From the NCBI RefSeq assembly GCF_004193775.1, contig NC_041002.1, positions 558,001-622,000 of the forward strand: 64,000 nucleotides of DNA. The letters are read 5' to 3'. The notes under the pieces are model-generated. The model was given only the letters and a program-made list of their open reading frames with translations. It was not told the DNA's origin and did no database searches. Both the position numbers and the translations under genes were made by a program. The DNA comes from Glycine soja (lineage: Eukaryota; Streptophyta; Magnoliopsida; Fabales; Fabaceae). Shown piece after piece: positions 35,955 to 47,945 of this stretch; position 1 is the stretch's first letter; every line of letters starts with the position of its first letter.

Positions 35955-36095
35955 TATACTCATAAATGTAAAATAGTTTTATATTTGTCATTTAATCACA
36001 AATTATTATTTAAATTATTTTAAAATAATTATTTTGAAAGTTAATTTACCATACATAATAATATATAATAAATTGTTATTATATAGCTGTGTAAA
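35955..36095. repeat. Dispersed AT-rich MITE-like repeat, copy 3 (inverted)
   Basis: The reverse orientation of the copies at 5386 and 18095: TGTCATTTAATCACAAATTA, TTATTTTAAAATAATTATTT and TTAATTTACCATACATAAT occur in matching order. Confidence 0.45.
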
Positions 36096-36703
36096 TTATA
36101 TGCTATGCTTCTAGTAATCTACCTCGACCCGCATCATAAAAGATGGATGGATAGTGCAGTAGTTTATGTTTCTCGTGACATGTTTGTTTGATTTTGGTTA
36201 CTTTAATTTGTACTGCTTTATCACGGGTTCTCCAATTATTCCATTCAACAACTTCACTAATCGCATTCGATAAGGCCCTACGTGATAGCTTCTTAACAGT
36301 TAAATTTGACCCCACTGTAATGCACTGGGTTACATCACAAGGTTATATCTAAATTACTTCGAGAGGTCCACCTGTCCCAATCCAACTTCAATTATACAAG
36401 TGAGGATAACATGAGATTGCCACTGTGGCTTGGTTAATACTTAAAAGATAATCATCACAAGGTTATACCTAAATATGCATATTGCATAGATTGCACTAGA
36501 GATGCCGTTGTTTGAACAACCTAATAGTTTAAACTATTTAGTGATATTTGGTGAAACCTGCTAAAGCACAAAATAAAGTAATGTATTAAATCTTCTTATT
36601 ATATTTTTTTATCAACTCTTATAAAAAATATTCTATACTTTTTCAGTTTAGTGAGACAGTATGAAACTGTTGTTTAGAAAAGATTTAGAATTATTCCTCA
36701 AAG

Positions 36704-36805
36704 ACCCCACCAAGGCTAGCCTAGTGGAGTGTTTGAATAATTTGTATAAGGTTCTAGTTTCAAATTTCAGCATCATCATTGTACACACACAAAACAGAAA
36801 AAAAA
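36704..36805 (+). mobile_element. SINE with perfect 16-bp target duplication
   Basis: A 102-base body begins ACCCCACCAAGG. Box A is TAGCCTAGTGGAGTG; the box B region is GGTTCTAGTTTCAAATTTC; it ends in an A-rich tail. Flanks GAATTATTCCTCAAAG at 36688-36703 and 36806-36821 are identical, so the insertion is well supported. It lies just downstream of the acid-phosphatase fragment. Confidence 0.85.
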
Positions 36806-36968
36806 GAATTATTCCTCAAAGTTTAATGTAACATGCAACACATTAGAAACTAGTGTCACTAAGAATCCCTGTTGTAACAAGCGTGATCTTACCATGAAAA
36901 ATCATGGGCAGGTAATACAACAGGCAATTGTGAAAAAGAATACAGATTTCTGAGAAGCCATTTCTATG

Positions 36969-37544
36969 TTAAGGAATATAGTACGTTGGGTTTGGGAGTT
37001 TAAAAGACCGTGCAGCCACTGCATAACCCCCCAAATCACTCCACTGATCCCCAGAGTTCCCATGGATCCTGTAGCCTTCATTCTCCAACTCTGCTCTCTT
37101 CTCAGAATTGTAAGTAGTGGCCGGTTTGCCTTGATCAGAAGACCCTGTTTCATTAAGAAGGAATTTCAGGTGAAAATTATTTAACAGAACAAGACATGGG
37201 AGATATAAGGTGAGTTGGATGGTTAAGAGAGAAAGCAAGGAGAAAAGGTCGCGGGTTCGATCCCTCCTGCTAACAAAAAAAAAAAAAAAACAGAACAAGA
37301 CATCTATATTTCCAAGAACCAATAATTTATGTACCTTAAGATGAGCCTCTCCCAATCTCTGTACCCTGAACTCAGAAGGTTTGCCCCTGTGGCATTCCTT
37401 TGAAATTCACTTCTCCCAGTTAAGAGGAATATCTTGAAGCCCAATTCCTTAAGCTCGTTATACAAACTCAAACTAGCTGGCAAAGCTGGGGCTGCAGCTA
37501 AGTCCACCCAATTATCAAAGGAAGTCTCATTGAAGATCTCAAAT
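36969..37544 (-). pseudogene. Acid phosphatase (HAD class B / VSP type) fragment, exons 2 and 3
   Basis: Two exon-like blocks on the minus strand. Block 37335-37544 reads FEIFNETSFDNWV, APALPASLSLYNEL and KIFLLTGRSEFQRN (HAD motif II with the T). Block 36969-37144 reads GKPATTYNSEKRAELENEGY and GNSGDQWSDL (motif IV), then SFKLPNPTYYIP and a stop. Families of this type (tomato acid phosphatase 1, soybean vegetative storage proteins) need an upstream exon with the signal peptide and catalytic DVDET; none is visible in the next 3 kb. The donor leaves phase 2 (TTAAG|GTAC) but the only good acceptor (AACAG|GG TCT) requires phase 1, so the join is out of frame by one base. A SINE sits in the intron. 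It is most likely a broken duplicate. A missed exon or unusual splice remains possible. Confidence 0.75.
37198..37290 (+). mobile_element. SINE in intron of the acid-phosphatase fragment
   Basis: A body of about 93 bases, GGGAGATATAAGG, then box A-like GAGTTGGATGGTTAAG and an intact box B GGTCGCGGGTTCGATCC, ending CTGCTAAC and a run of A. The flanks AACAGAACAAGACAT (37183-37197 and 37289-37303) are identical. It is inserted opposite in strand to the host fragment. Confidence 0.88.
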
Positions 37545-37559
37545 CTGCAGAGTCCAAAG

Positions 37560-39190
37560 TTAGAAAAAGAAAACCATAATCAACTTAAACCAAGAAACTC
37601 ACATATACAATTACTGTGTTGAGAAAAAACAATTTTAGATTTTGACCATTGTGATTGTGAGGTCCGTTTACCTTTTTGCGTTTCATTCATTTTGGCAATT
37701 GAAATAAAGAAGACGTGCCATCCTGCTAAAATTAACTTCCAAGTAGTAATAACAACCGCATAATAGAATCTATTCATTAATCACCCGATTTCCATAGATG
37801 TGAGAGCCATTGATATTTGATAAACTCCCCTACCTAATTCTGATACTATTTATTTCAGACTTTAGGCAACGAAATCAATCCGTCAAAACAACACAACCCT
37901 TAACAATTACAATTGTAGAAACCCATCTTCTATACAGTTACACTCAGATTTCCTTTTCTTAAGGGCTAGTTACATCAAGACAGTGTTACACATCAACGAC
38001 AATGACTTGATTAGGATTTGGTTCCTTTGGTATGTATTTGGATTTGATTAACTTTTAACTCCCATCAGAACTTTTGTCCAAAAGCAGCTTTTCAACTAAA
38101 GATTCTCACTGCAACATCAATGATAAGCTGTTTTAAATCACAAACCAAAGATACATTTAGAAAAGTTTATTTGCAGTTATTTAGACTTATTTTAAAAAAA
38201 AAAGTTTATGAAAATGGTTTATAATACGTTCATAAACTATTTTTAACTAATTTCAATAAATTTTCAGGATAACTTACAAAACCAATTTACTCCTATTTCT
38301 TCTTCAACTGTAAAAGTAACATATACATACATACTTCCAAAATAAATATTTATTCAGAACAATTATCATCCATCTAAATTATTTTATCAAATAATTAAGC
38401 GTCAAACCACTTTTTATGTAGTAAGCCTGAAAGACAAAAAAGCTAAAGTAACATATCACCACTTATTGGAACAATCTGAAGAAAATTGATAAATTTAAAC
38501 ATTATATAGTTGATATGCTTCTTATATAGAGAGAGGATTGTTAATAACACACTTTATATTAATGGTTAAAACTTATTAAAAATTAGACAATCATTGAGTG
38601 AGACTTTTAAAATAAAAACTGGAGCCTACGAAATTTGTAATTTGTCAATTAATTCTTCCCCCAATAATAGAAAACATGCTCAAAAGACTAAAGTTAAGGT
38701 GAACTTCACATCAAGACCTGTCATGATTTAGTGTGTGTTGGTTGTGTAGAAGAGAAAGTAATAAAAGATAATTGAAAAGAAATATTTGAATTAAAGTAAA
38801 GAGAAAGAGAAGTAGAACCTATGCTATTTTGTGAAAAATTCTTCTTGAATAGTAATTTTCTCTCTTCAACCAAATCATCCTCATAGGTATTGTTTGTTTG
38901 TGAGGAGAGAATGGAAGAGAATAGGTGAGAAGATAAAAGAAGATAAATAGGATGGAAAGAAAGGTGATTTGGTTGAAGTAAAATAGAGTAGAAGGCTCAC
39001 CAAACTATCCCTTTAAAGAGTGCTTACATATATATACCTAGAGATTCCTTAGTAACAAGATCCTAACATCCTAAGTAGATTCTTTACTCATGCTAGCATT
39101 TAGTATACAACAACTAGTTTTTCTCTCTAAAAAGTATCCTATGAAATCAACATTTCATTTGTAACCTCTCAATGGACATTTTTAACAAAT
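37560..39190. other. Upstream of the acid-phosphatase fragment, no gene seen
   Basis: This is where the missing first exon should lie on the minus strand; no frame coding DVDET or a signal peptide was found. AT-rich repeat-like DNA occurs near 38750-39000, with purine-rich words of a legume MITE type. Confidence 0.45.
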
Positions 39191-39194
39191 TAAT

Positions 39195-40475
39195 TGTTAA
39201 CCGTTTGACAAGTGTACCAAATGTCCAAGTAGTAAAGACTCAAACATTGAAGTGTCGATTGTTAGGGGAACTTTGTTTTGTACTTGTGTTGTATAATTTT
39301 CAATTTATAAGAAGAAAAGATAATATGATGTATAAAAGATAAATTTAAAAGAACAGGATATAAAATAATAACTATTAATAGAAAACAAAAAAAAACAATA
39401 GAGAATTCAATGAGATAAGAATGTTAGGATCTAGCATGTTTTATTTGTCTAAGATGTATTATTTTTTTTATTTTTCTTTATCAATCAGGTGAATTTATCC
39501 TACCCACATCTATTAGATTATTTGCTCCTGATGTCTCATGATGACAAACCTATTTTACCTATCTATCTTCCAAATGTCTTTGCAAAGATTTAATAGATAA
39601 AATGCATGAAATTCTAATTCTAGATGCTTGCTTTGATGCATGGACATAATGCAATCACTCTATGTCTAGTAATGATTTTATTAAGATACATCTTTCTTTT
39701 AGTTCTATTAGAAATTACCATTTATCGAGCGACTAATTCCTAAAATTGATGCATGCAAAACCTTCCTTGCGTTCCTATTAAGGATTACTCTCTCTCGAGC
39801 ACCTAACCCCTAAAATAATGGAAAGATGAATGATGCATGAAATTAAAAGTAAGAAAGGATAATAGGAAAGAAAACACTTGTGACATTGATAAATATGAAG
39901 TATACAATACATTTTTTGGCTTTTTAGGCTTATCAGACCCTAAGGGTTTAGCCTCTCATAGCCATAAGGGGTCTTACACTAGAAGAGGGGTATAAGAACT
40001 GATGGAGGAAAAGAGATGAAAAAAGGGAATAGAAAATGATGAGAGAGAAGAGAGAATTTTCTAAGAGAGAGTTCCCAGGCTTTGAGTGTGTATTAGAGTG
40101 CTTTGAGAAGTGTCTTTTCTCCTTGACTTGTCTCTCTTTTTATAGTTGTTGGGGGTACATTTGGGTTGCGTAGTCGCGCTTAGCGCAGGTGCCTGTATTC
40201 GCGCTTAGCTCGCCTCTCCCTCGCTTAGCACCAGTGCTTGTTTTCACACTGAGCACACTCTCCGCATTATGCGCGTATTGGGCTGGATCTTTTTCAATGT
40301 TTGTTGTTTTCTTGAGCTTTAAGTCTCTTAATCCCTCCCTTTTATAATTGCAAGTCATGAATAGAAAAAACATCAATTCTTAACAATTAAGCATGAATAA
40401 CTGCTAAATAATTATTCTTAAATATATTTTTAATCTATTTTCATTATAAAAATAACTCATATTTAACCGTTATCA
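39195..40475. mobile_element. Probable solo LTR
   Basis: The block starts TGTTAACCG and ends ...TTAACCGTTATCA, that is TG...CA termini with inverted ends (TGATAACGG in the other sense). Flanks ttaat (39190-39194) and ctaat (40476-40480) match at 4 of 5 bases. The interior holds CGCGCTTAGC-type words (40165-40290) and an ACAAGTGTACCAAATGTCC block that I associate with legume LTR elements. It codes nothing. It could be a mutated solo LTR or a non-coding element of another class; orientation is undecided. Confidence 0.45.
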
Positions 40476-40687
40476 CTAATATTTACCGATTAAAAAAAAT
40501 AAACTATACTAATATGAGTAATTGTTTAATCTAAGAAATGATTCCAACAAAATAGACTTTGTAGTCCGGACATAAACTCAAATGGAACTTTATTCGTTTG
40601 AGAATATCACCAAACTCAGGGTAAATCGACTCTTATTCCTTATATTTTTTTAGACTAATATAATCCAAGAATTAATAATTTGTGTAC

Positions 40688-40897
40688 CCTAATATGAGCC
40701 TCTCCCATTTTGTGTACCCGACAGGTTGAAGATTTTTCTCCGTAAAACCTCTTTGATGCTCCTTCTTTCCAGTTAAGATAAATATCTTGAAACCCAATCC
40801 GAGAAGTTCGTTATACAATCTCAAACTGGCCGGCAAACTGGACATGGGTCTGTACGCAAGTCCATCAAATCATCAAAGGAAGTCTTATTGAACATAT
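40688..40897 (-). pseudogene. Second acid-phosphatase exon 2 copy, broken
   Basis: Exactly the same length (210 bases) as block 37335-37544 and bounded by similar CAG and GTAC sites. It codes SLRLYNELLGLGFKIFILTG and KKEHQRGFTEKNL after a disrupted front part. A 5-base shortening near the start and about 5 extra bases before SLPASL put a stop in the reading frame, and motif II reads ILTGK. No exon 1 or exon 3 was seen nearby; the solo LTR begins about 210 bases downstream. A tandem pseudogene duplicate of the neighbouring fragment. Confidence 0.7.
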
Positions 40898-40899
40898 CT

Positions 40900-41940
40900 G
40901 GTTTTCGCGCAGGAAACAATTAATTATAGACGATAATGAAAATGCAAATTAATATTAAAAAGAATTGATATCACTTCGGGTCCGAAAAAGTAGTAGAATC
41001 TTTGAAACAAATATTTAAAAGGTGATTTTTTTCTGTAATTAATCGAGATTAAAATAAAATTAATTAATTTATAGGAGATTAAAATAAAATATTAAAAATT
41101 AAAAATAAAATTATTATTTTAATAGGTACTTAACGCAAAATAAAAAATTTATTAAAAAATCACCACAAAAATTAATATGTATTAGAAATAAAAAAAAATA
41201 TTTAAGTGTATTAAAAATACAGATTAAATAATCTACATATATACTTGGTTGTGGTCATGTTAAAGAAAAAATTAATCTACGTTGGAGAGCAGCGTCTAGT
41301 CGAACACATGGTGATAAAATTCATTTTGAACGAAATTAATTTTATAAAATTAATTTTGATAGAGGCAGAAGGTATTCCTACTTACTTGAGTTGTATCATA
41401 ATGTTTTTTTATCATAATTGATTTTATCATAATTTTAAAAACAAAAATTTAATCAAAATTAAAATAAACTCACCTCATTTATCATAATTTTAAAGATTAT
41501 CCAAACACACAAACAAAAGTAAAAGTCGTCAATTGGCACAAGATGCAGAACCAAACATCATCATAAAGACATAAAAAAAATTAATAAATATATAAAAAAA
41601 TAAAAATATATAAACATACATTTGCCTGTGGTTTGTCTGTACTCTGTACATGTTCAGTACAAAAAATGCTGCTAAAATCACCCCTCTAATTTCTGCTGTT
41701 TAGAAAATCCAACCAGAAAAAGGTAGAATCAACAAAACTAGCAACTCTGATTAATTTCCTGACAACATTCACAAAACTGAATCCGCCATAGCAGCTGCAA
41801 AGACTTGATAATTAATTGCAAGTCTGTCTCTATGCTCAAACCAGAGTTCCCACTATCCATCAAGCTAGGAACGCATTGGCTATCACTGCAGCAGATGATA
41901 ACTAACTTGTAATTTAACTAAGGACAACAATTCAATTCTT
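40900..41940. other. Intergenic, no gene seen
   Basis: AT-rich; a MITE-like stretch with AAAATTAATTTTGAT and TTATCCAAACACACAAAC words lies at about 41315-41520. The last 200 bases are likely the 3' untranslated region of the DUF1005 gene. Confidence 0.45.
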
Positions 41941-41951
41941 CTAGCAGGTTT

Positions 41952-44686
41952 TTAGGGAAAGGAAACTTGTTGTTCTTCATGGCAAAGCTCTTTCCTTAGT
42001 TTATGCGAGAAGAGCTTGCATGCATCCATGCTAAGATCAATGGCAGCAGAAAGTGCAATGAACAAAGCAGCATCAGCCATGCATGTCACATGCTGTGCAC
42101 CAACTTGCACAACAGGCTTGCTAACTTTGCCTTCACCTTCCACTGTGGAACCCATCACAAACCCTTTTCCTTTCAACCTTGAACCCAATCCAGAATCCCT
42201 CATCACTTTGTAGTCAATGCAGAACTGGCCACCCTTTTTCACATTCATTGTGGCCTCAGCAATTGGTATCCCATTGGCAGGTCCATTCTCAGTGACGAGC
42301 TCAAACTTGTAGCCCAAGCCATCGACAGGGCCTCGTTCTCGCCACGCTTCGAGACGGCCCCATGGCTTCCAGCTACTCACAGAGGCACCATTGTTGGGGC
42401 GAAGAATGAGCCATGCACCTGGGTTTGATCTTGATACTCTGTCTGAACCAGGGGAAGGGACAAATGGGGTTATCATGGAGGCAGCTGCAACGGGTGAGCC
42501 AGAGAGATCATGGATCATTATCATCCAACCCTTTCTCTCCCTCCCATGACGCTCTCTAATACCCTTCAAGGTTCTCCTCCATCTACTGGGGTTGTTGGCA
42601 AAATCTGAGGGTAGACACCTGAATTTTCATTAAGTAAAAAGAAAAACAAATCATGAATAAGAGCCTATCATGCATAGATGCGAATCATAGGTTGCTCTAA
42701 AAAAAAAAGAGAAATACTAGCCACATTATCATAAATAAATTAAGAGAGATAATTTTTAAATGATAAATGAAATCTATCAAATTGATGATATTTTTTTAAC
42801 AAATTTCAATCAATCATATAAAAATATTGAAAAGACAAGATTATAAAACATAATAACTATATAATTGTAATTTTACAAATCCAAATTAAAGTCATACTTC
42901 TTGGAGATTACTAAAAGCAAAATAATCTTTTTTAAGTCATTGACATTATAAATCACTTCTTATTGTCTATAAAAAGGAATAGTATCAATCCTATTTCCTT
43001 CTTGAAATCATCCAGAAAGGAGGACAGTTTCTCTTGTTGGTTCATCAACGAAAAATGCTTTCATGTCTCTATATTATACAGACTTTTATATCTTATATTT
43101 AATCGTATTAAATTTTTTATAACCTTTTTAAAGACTAAGATACTTTATAGATACATATCAGTGAAGCATATCCACTGATATTAGTATCAAAAATACCTAT
43201 CATGCATATACAAATATGTGAAGATGAAAGTATTGATTCTCAGATATAAGAGGAATAATTAAATATTTGAAAAGCATATGATAAAAAAAATATTCATTAA
43301 TTCAGTTAGTATAACAGGAAACAACCTAATGAAAAATGTCAAACGTGGTAGGATAATAAATTGTAAGAGATATTGCGACTGCAGGCAGATACTGGCACAT
43401 GGGAGGGAATCCAGGGCAGGTAAGTTTCACAGTTTAGAAAATCTCGGCCTGTCTGTTTGACCAAACCTGGGTATGCAATGCAGCCAGATACCACAGCACA
43501 TGCAAAGATAGCTTAATTTGAACTTGGCAAACATTTATAGGTGTTGTTAATTAATTCCTCGTAATTATCTATGATTAAATTAAATTAGTTGCCGATGATT
43601 TTACGTTTATCTTATTAAAGTATTAAAAAAAACTGCTAAAGACAAAGTAACTGAAAGAATGAATACTCAGAAACCAGCAAAGTGGTTAAGTAAATTAATG
43701 TTAGAGATATAAATTTGGTTGAATGATTAGGAAAGAAAAAAAAAAGATGGATTTTTCCTTATTAAAAAAACTAATAAATTAATAATTAATATTTATAAAT
43801 AAAAAAATGAATTAAAGTTGTGAGCAGGAGAGTGACAAAAAAGGTGTTAAGAATGTGGAAATTGAAGTGTGAAGGGCAGTTTGCCAAGCATGAAAATGAA
43901 ACTTTCGTTGTACCATTGGCGTTTTGCATGTTTGTTTCACGAGAAATAGACAGAAACAAAGTGCCGATGATACCAATAAGCAAATGAAAATGGACAGAAA
44001 AGGATAACAACTAAACTAAGCCACGACGTCACGAGAGTGAAGGCATGAAAAGGAATTGTGAGCTGGACTAAGCATGTGCTGATTGATGGTTAGGTACCAA
44101 CTACAAGGATGATATCGACAAGCCAGCACACATGCCTAAACCCTCACCTTAATTCATGACTATAACTGACCAAACATATTAGCCCCACCAGTAACTTTGC
44201 CAACCCACACCAATAAATTCTTGCTTCACAAAACTTTGGTATTTCTTTAGTACATAGTATTTTTTTTTCTCACCATAATATTGATATCAAATTATATTGG
44301 CATGAAATTAAAGTTGAATTCATGATTAGTTAATTAGAAAACACAAATCATAGATCGTTATTATTTATGTCAATTATTTTTTATATAAATTTACATTTCA
44401 CCTATTATTACGAGTTGTCTATATTATTAATAAAAAGATTCCCACCATTATTACTCTTTGTCACAGTTCATACTTATCTTTTTAGTCACAAATAAACAAG
44501 GTAAACTTTCTTTTTAGTTTCTAGAAATAAATCTTCTTTTAATCTCTTATTAACGAAAACGCATCATCCTATGCTGTTCTTATTCTATAAATAAAAGACT
44601 AATAGAAGACGAAAATTTTGGAAGGACAAAGACTATATGTAACGCATTTTCTAAAATAAACGACTCAAAGGAAACTAAACATTACC

Positions 44687-44718
<32 letters not shown>

Positions 44719-46021
44719 CCTAAATAATAAAATACCAATTAATTAAACGGAATAAAATGCTTAAATGAGAATGTAAATAAGTCAAAACTTACCTGCAGTT
44801 TCTTAATTATTTTTTGTGTAGTTTTTCAATTATAATTAGAATTTATATAATAAAAGTTTAATAAAAGTCAAAACTTCTATTCAATAGTAGAACAATAACA
44901 AAAAATACATAAAGAAAGAAATTGTATACAAGTTTGATCAATGTAAAAAAAACTATATGCTCTCTCTCAAAACATGGTAATTAAATCCAAAGTTAATGTC
45001 CTAATATTTAATCAAAACATGATTTTAATTTAAAAAAAAAAGAAGTAAATTCATTATTTCAGATGTGTGTAATCTCTGTGTCTCTCTGCCATACTACGTA
45101 GAAAGTAGCACATAGTATATTTTTTAGAAAAATGAATGTATATGGAAAAAAAAAAGGTGAAAATAAAGGAGTATATGTAGTAGAGTGGTTGATTGAGGAA
45201 GTGAGAGTATCAGAATCAGATAGAGTGATTGAAAACTACACTAACTAGACCTAAATTTACGGTAATGAGATTTAGCTCAATTATTTCAACAAGTCTATGA
45301 ATTAATATAAATTTTTGATATTTTTTATTCTAACGAATTAAAGAAAAAAATGCAGCATAGAATAGTTTAACAAGAAGAAAAGTTGTTGCGAAGACACTGA
45401 CCTGGATCTAGAGTTACGATCCGCACTGAACTTGCAACTAAAGACAGGCTGTCTGATATTATTCTCCTGAATCTGGAAAACCACCGGGCTACACTCCGGT
45501 TCGCCACCGAACTGGAACACGAACCGCGGGTCCGGTTCGGACCGGACCACAATGTGAACCCGAGGCGCAGGCTTGTGCTCCGGTTCGAAGCCGGTTCTGT
45601 TCTTTCTCAGGTTGAGCCAGCCGGAGTGGAAGGTGTTGGGGCGGGAGAGCGCGGCGGAGAGGTCGAGGGTGAGGTTGAGGCGGCCGAGGAGTTTGGCGGA
45701 GGAGATGCCGCAGGCGCGGGCGGTGCTGCCGGAGTAGACGGCGAGGCGGAGGGTGAGAGGTTTGGCGGAGAGGCGACGGAGCGCGGCGGAGTCGAGGTGG
45801 AAGCCCGGGGCGGAGGTTGCGGCTTCGGGGTTGGCGTCGCCGGAGGAGGAAGAAGAGAGTGGAAGAAGCGCGGTTTGAGAGGGGAAATTGGTGATGCGGA
45901 TTTGGCAGAAGCATGGGGTAGAGGAAGGGTGGACGCCGGAGACAGGTGGCGGTTTGGTGGCGGAGGGAAGGTTGAGAGCTAAAGAGTCTACCATGAGACG
46001 CACGAAGGGACAGGGATCCAT
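41952..46021 (-). CDS. DUF1005 family protein
   Basis: A plant-specific family of unknown role. Two exons, 45402-46021 and 41952-42618, joined across a 2783-base GT-AG intron in frame (AG|G), giving 428 residues ending VSFP. Exon 1 begins MDPCPFVRLMVDSLALNLP and holds Cys motifs (CFCQIRITNFP) typical of the family N-terminus. Exon 2 holds SRWRRTLKGIRERHGRERKG, the long conserved middle (GWMIMIHDLSGSPVAAASM, GAWLILRPN, WGRLEAWRERG) and a hydrophobic stretch near the C-terminus (388-406) that could be membrane-linked or buried. From memory it matches Arabidopsis At1g10020/At4g29310-type proteins. Exon 1 is visibly much richer in GC than anything around it. I know of no assigned biochemical function. 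Confidence 0.93.
43703..43809 (+). mobile_element. SINE in the DUF1005 intron
   Basis: The head AGAGATATAAATTTGGTTGA shares GAGATATAA with the SINE at 37198. The tail AACTAATAAATTAATAATTA matches the SINE at 14648. Flanks AATTAATGTT and AATTAAAGTT match with one difference. Opposite in strand to the host gene. Confidence 0.55.
44687..44713. repeat. (TA)n microsatellite in the DUF1005 intron
   Basis: About thirteen TA units read directly. Confidence 0.93.
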
Positions 46022-46178
46022 TGGTGAAAATCTTCTCCAAGTTTCTCAACAGTGGTGATGAAACTAAATGTCTTGGTTTTTGTTAGAGTAGGGTTTCGAA
46101 AGCATCTACTACGTACTACTTCTTCTCTATGTATAGGACGACTAAGATGTTACAGTTTCACTGCTTTCTCAGTATCTG

Positions 46179-46186
46179 TTTATATA
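46179..46186 (-). promoter_or_regulatory. TATA box of the DUF1005 gene
   Basis: TATATAAA on the minus strand, 158 bases before the ATG, at a suitable distance for a leader of about 130 bases. Confidence 0.55.
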
Positions 46187-47138
46187 GTCGAGTCCTAATG
46201 TTTTTAACACTAATAAATTTCAAACACTGAGTTAATATTCTTATTTGTTTTTGTATCTCTTGCTTTTTATATCAAATCATATCAGTTTTTCTATATAGTC
46301 TAACTTAACAGGGTGTGGTTTTTGTGTTTATTGGGGTAGGAACATTCCAAGGTTTATTATTAGCGGGAAATTGTGAATGAGAACACGATGACACATGGTG
46401 GGGGACTTGCTGAGATTCATATGATGCTGTGGATTTATAATTATAATTGATGTTGTGATGAAAGGGATAGAGACAGAGTAAAAACAAAAAGAAGAAAAAG
46501 AAATTAAATTAATAAATGAAATCAATATTGTAATAGGGAATGAAAAGAAAAAAAAAACATTTAATTACTTGTTTGGTCTTTTATATTGGTATAATCCATA
46601 TATTTTAGTATTTATATTAATTTATAAACTATTCATTTTAATTTTTACTCGTTTTATACACAAAATAATACAATCATGAATTACAAGGGCCCCTCGCTTA
46701 GACTTCTCATATATTACATACATATTTTTAACATGAATATGTTTTAAACTTTTAATTTGATATAAATAATAGATAAGAATAAGGCAAAAATGGATTTGGC
46801 TTTTCCCAACTTTTTCGTTTCATTTTGATGCATATCAGCATATGACATAATTAAGACATTGCAAATCTTAGAACTTTAAACATATGATATTATAAGCATA
46901 AAAAATATATGATATTATGAATTAAGATACTTTTCCCTTAAATTTTTAAAGATGCGCTATGTAGCAATGCGGTGACTATTTTACAATAACTATTTCAAAG
47001 TTATAATATCTTGATTACTAATTCATTCACATTTTGATAATGTAAAATTTTTACACTAATAATACATAGAAATAAAATTCTGAGCAAAAAGCATATGAGG
47101 AGTGTTTTTAACCTAGCTACCGTACTATAAGAAGCATA

Positions 47139-47140
<2 letters not shown>

Positions 47141-47174
<34 letters not shown>
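47141..47174. repeat. (TA)n microsatellite
   Basis: About seventeen AT units read directly. Confidence 0.94.
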
Positions 47175-47180
<6 letters not shown>

Positions 47181-47869
47181 GCATATATAAAAAGGTAAAT
47201 CAACAAATTTTAACACATACAATTACCAAATAGTTAAGTCATTGTTTTAAATATATGTTAGTTGGGTTGAAATTTGAACAAATCATATAAAATATCAAAT
47301 AACATTAAAATATATTACATTAGATTATTAAATTAAATCACTTATATTCAATCTACCTATATAAATAACTAATATAAATATTATAGTCCAGAATTTGAAT
47401 CATATATCTCCACTTGTTTTTTCTAATTGTTCAAATAAACTAGTCCTCTGAGTAAGTTGGAAAGTTGGTTTCTAAATCCAGCTTGTGAGAGTTGGAAAGC
47501 TATCGCTACTGCCCCATTTTTTGATAATAATCACATTTTGTATCAAATAAAAGAGGGGGAGGTACATTTAATGAGGACGAGAATTTTTTATATAAATTTT
47601 GTATACAAATAGATCAGTATTTCTATATGACAGATTGATTCATATAATACTTTACATTTTTTTTTTGTTATCATCAAAGCTTGTGGAGCCAATGCAAGCA
47701 GAACGCAGGGACGAAGTTGCCCGGTCCCCCTTCCCTACACAACCTCAGCCTCCACCATACTTTTGATCAATTGCAACAAATAATAAATATATACAAGAAA
47801 ATTAGTAAGTATTGAAATTTTTAAATTTAAAAAAAATATCATTTGTAAGTTTTATCCAAACATGATCAT

Positions 47870-47945
47870 ATATCACTTAGTGGTTAAAGAAGAAGAAAAG
47901 AAGAAAAAGATAGGAGATTTAATTTCTCCCGTTAACAAATAATAA
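47870..47945 (+). mobile_element. Degenerate SINE
   Basis: CACTTAGTGGTTAAAGAAG (box A-like), AGGAGATTTAATTTCTCCC (decayed box B) and GTTAACAAATAATAA line up with the short SINE at 37198-37290. No target duplication resolved. Confidence 0.45.

Noticed and set aside
45554..45982. A 142-codon plus-strand Gly/Glu/Val-rich frame
   Set aside because: It runs opposite to the DUF1005 exon and is a by-product of high GC there.
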